Assembly: GCF_004366035.1 (NCBI RefSeq)
Contig: NZ_SOEE01000003.1
Span: 310,001 to 374,000, forward strand
Source of the DNA: Cytobacillus oceanisediminis
GTDB lineage: Bacteria; Bacillota; Bacilli; Bacillales; Cytobacillaceae
Direction: 5' to 3'
DNA: 64,000 bases
Positions within the stretch are counted from its first letter, which is position 1; each line of letters begins with the position of its first letter. The position numbers and the translations under genes are program-made. Below the pieces are notes generated by a model, which saw only the letters and a list, made by a program, of their open reading frames with translations, searched no databases and was not told where the DNA came from. This document shows, one piece after another, positions 62,006-64,000 of the stretch.

Positions 62006-62794
62006 TTAAATCGCATAAGATTTAAGAAGATAACGTTCAATAAACTCAGCTAATCCATCATTTTCGTGGTGCCCTGTAACAAAATCAGCTGCGGCTTTAA
62101 CCAGCTCGCCAGCGTTCCCCATTGCCACACCCGTACCGGCATGACGAAGCATCTCTATATCATTGGGTCCGTCTCCAATGGCTGCGACTTCATTTGGGCT
62201 GATCCCAAGTTCGTTAAGTAAGCTTTTGATAGCGGCCCATTTCGAAACATCGGGAGCAACCAGCTCAAACCCGTCATTCCAATCGATGACTGCTGCTTCC
62301 GTTTTAAACAAAGCGGATATTTCTTGGCTTGGAGAACCTGTTCGAACACTATATTTAAGAACATCATGATAAGCTGCCTGTCTTAAATCTCCGATATACT
62401 GCGGCGGTATTTGCCCAACTTTAGTCCAATAATCGATTTCTTCATTTGTTTCCTTACAATATAGCCCAGTAGATGTATGGATCATAACATTACATGGACT
62501 TTCTGCTGTCAGATGGTGGAAACGTTCCTCGTTCAATCGTACGGTTTTTATTTTCGTAGCTTTTCCTGTCTCTGCATCGTGAATAGAGGCACCATTCAGA
62601 CAGATCATCGGTGTTTGTAATCCAATTTCTTTATGGTAGGGTGCGGTTACTTCATAGTGCCGGCCAGTGGCTAGAAACACCATGACTCCCTGATCTATGA
62701 GCCGATAAATGGCTTCCATATTTCGGCGGGAAATGCAGTTTGAGGCTTTCAGGAGTGTACCATCCATATCAATAAATACTGCACGCATATTCAT
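62006..62794 (-). CDS. Cof-type HAD phosphatase
   Basis: 262 residues. HAD motifs: FIDMDGTLLKASN (DxD nucleophile), TGRHY (motif II), Lys in the C2 cap region (KWAAIKSLL), GDGPNDIEML and VAMGNAGELVK. Cof/YbjI-type enzymes dephosphorylate sugar phosphates, flavin or pyridoxal phosphate. Single-gene unit. Two ATGs at the start; the first is used. Confidence 0.92.
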   Translation of the reverse strand: MNMRAVFIDMDGTLLKASNCISRRNMEAIYRLIDQGVMVFLATGRHYEVTAPYHKEIGLQTPMICLNGASIHDAETGKATKIKTVRLNEERFHHLTAESPCNVMIHTSTGLYCKETNEEIDYWTKVGQIPPQYIGDLRQAAYHDVLKYSVRTGSPSQEISALFKTEAAVIDWNDGFELVAPDVSKWAAIKSLLNELGISPNEVAAIGDGPNDIEMLRHAGTGVAMGNAGELVKAAADFVTGHHENDGLAEFIERYLLKSYAI

Positions 62795-63063
62795 TTATAT
62801 TGCCTCCTCATTTGGTGATAAACCAATCATATACTCTGAATATTAAACCCATGTAAATTCAGAGTATAGATTAGATGTTTTTTTGAAGCAGAAGAGCTTC
62901 TCCCAATAACAGGGTATTAGTTTAAGAAGAAAATATCGGGCTTTAGATTAAGGTAAGATTTTTATTGTGCCATTAAAGGGCTCTTTCCTGCGCAGAGCGG
63001 GAAAGTAGCAGATCCTTATAAATCGAGCAACTGAAACATCCACAAAGAATAGAGGGGTAGACT

Positions 63064-63681
63064 ATGAATATTATTCGTGCTAATGAAGCAAAAGGAAAGA
63101 TAAGAAATGAGATGAGTGTCATTTTTGTAGACGGCTTTTATCAATGGCTGAATTATTTTTCAAAGGATAAAGCTAAACTTTACAGGACATTTGCCCATAT
63201 GTTTAATACTGAGGTCTTTTATACGGCTGCAGCTGACAATCATATTGCGTCTATAGCCGCCTGTACAAACAATACACCTGCAGTAAGATTAAAATATAGT
63301 GAATTTAGAAAGCATCTTGGTTTAATCATGGGAAGTATTGCTTATATCATTCTCAAAAAAGAATTTGAGAAAAAGCAATACCCCTTTCAAATATCTGAAA
63401 ATATGGGTGCAATAGAGTTTGTGGCAACATCGGTTAATTATAGAGGACAGGGTGTTGCGGCAGAACTGCTAAAATCGATAATGGATTCAGCTTCATATGA
63501 CGAATATGTTCTAGAGGTAGCAGATACCAATACAAATGCCATCAAGCTTTATGAAAAACTGGGCTTTGCAGAGTTTATGCGTATACCTCAAAAGCATAGT
63601 GAAAGAAGTGGTGTCAATCATCTTGTCTATATGAAGCATGTGAAGAAGAAAGAAGTTGAGTCGCTGGGACCTATCCTCTGA
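63064..63681 (+). CDS. GNAT family N-acetyltransferase
   Basis: 205 residues. The N-terminal half is family-specific; the C-terminal acetyl-CoA fold is clear: IEFVATSVNYRGQGVAAELLKSIMDSA (loop RGQGVA) and LEVADTNTNAIKLYEKLGFAEF. Acceptor unknown. Preceded by AGAGGGG. Confidence 0.85.
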   Translation: MNIIRANEAKGKIRNEMSVIFVDGFYQWLNYFSKDKAKLYRTFAHMFNTEVFYTAAADNHIASIAACTNNTPAVRLKYSEFRKHLGLIMGSIAYIILKKEFEKKQYPFQISENMGAIEFVATSVNYRGQGVAAELLKSIMDSASYDEYVLEVADTNTNAIKLYEKLGFAEFMRIPQKHSERSGVNHLVYMKHVKKKEVESLGPIL

Positions 63682-63838
63682 TGTGATGGCTAAATGGATG
63701 AGCTGACCCTGATGCTGTATAGTTGATTTGAACCATTTATCTAAAAATAGGTTATTTCCACGAAAAAGAAGCTTAATAGAGGTAAAAGTAGCGACATCCT
63801 TTGGATGAAATTCGATTAAATATATTTCTAAGAAGGAG

Positions 63839-64000
63839 ATTATCATCAATGGCATCTGTTTCAATGAAGAGAAACTGTATCGGATTCAGATTACTAAACC
63901 ATGCCAGGTAATAGGCATACTCGATAATGTTTTTGGAGGGTTTTATCCTTTTTTAGATGATATGAAAGCCCAAAACTGGGGGGTGATCCCGGTAGGCTGT
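63839..64000 (+). CDS. Partial unknown gene cut by the window end
   Basis: A frame open from before 63839 to the last base reads INGICFNEEKLYRIQITKPC and continues VIGILDNVFGGFYPFLDDMK. AAGGAG at 63833-63838 precedes it by too little for an ATG in frame; the visible ATG at 63849 is in another frame with only 20 codons. The start is therefore a rare codon, lies upstream, or a frameshift exists. No family is named. Confidence 0.4.
   Translation, partial: MIINGICFNEEKLYRIQITKPCQVIGILDNVFGGFYPFLDDMKAQNWGVIPVGC

Overview
The window looks like chromosomal DNA of a spore-forming, Bacillus-type Firmicute of the Cytobacillus/Mesobacillus sort. Base composition is moderately AT-rich, Shine-Dalgarno sites are strong (AGGAGG types) with many TTG and GTG starts, and there is a CotF-like coat protein, an RsbR-type STAS protein, thioredoxin-type ArsC and YwaF/YetF-like proteins. 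No rRNA, tRNA, insertion sequence, prophage or CRISPR was seen. The species call is inference from these families only.

Layout. 0-5 kb: the 3' part of a MocR-type regulator, an AcfC-like binding protein, a lipoprotein, an ECF sigma/anti-sigma pair with a COG4315-type lipoprotein, and a decayed eutH. 5-10.4 kb: a CynX-type exporter, a PadR regulator with two SDR dehydrogenases that appear to share one operator palindrome, and a TetR regulator with an SMR efflux pair flanked by two copies of an 18-bp operator. 10.5-17.4 kb: two adjacent arsenic-type units. The first is marR, a Cys-tailed flavoprotein, a small ORF, an MFS pump and an ArsN1-like acetyltransferase. The second is arsR-arsB-arsC followed by a HesB-like gene with an in-frame TGA at the conserved Cys position and a hairpin in the place expected for a bacterial SECIS, so it is a candidate selenoprotein.

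17.5-33.3 kb is mostly housekeeping and unknown: a methyltransferase, a two-component system with an MMPL transporter, unknown membrane proteins, isochorismatase-like, YetF-like and YqcI/YcgG-like proteins. It also holds a ~1-kb array of 52-bp repeats with a 208-bp higher-order period, an RsbR paralogue, a YwaF-like protein, an HD hydrolase, small and broken small genes, and a DeoR regulator.

33.5-48.9 kb is a phosphorus-scavenging island. Two Tat-exported metallophosphoesterases and a lone tatA are followed by a PhnPP-like PHP phosphodiesterase, a hexapeptide acyltransferase, phnF, the C-P lyase operon phnGHIJKML, and the phosphonate importer phnD-phnC-phnE1-phnE2. Three TTAACA-type direct-repeat blocks resemble Pho boxes upstream of the PHP gene, phnG and phnD. 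Phosphonate would be imported, joined to ribose, cleaved by PhnJ, and the cyclic ribose phosphate opened by the PHP enzyme in place of PhnP.

49-64 kb: a CotF-like protein, a five-gene Opp/Dpp importer, a sugar module (two TIM-barrel isomerase/epimerases around a Gfo/Idh/MocA dehydrogenase, then a ROK regulator, an asparaginase and CutC), a Cof-type phosphatase, a GNAT enzyme and a gene cut by the window end. Three families of short-period intergenic tandem repeats (52 bp, 52 bp and 20 bp) are spread through the window.
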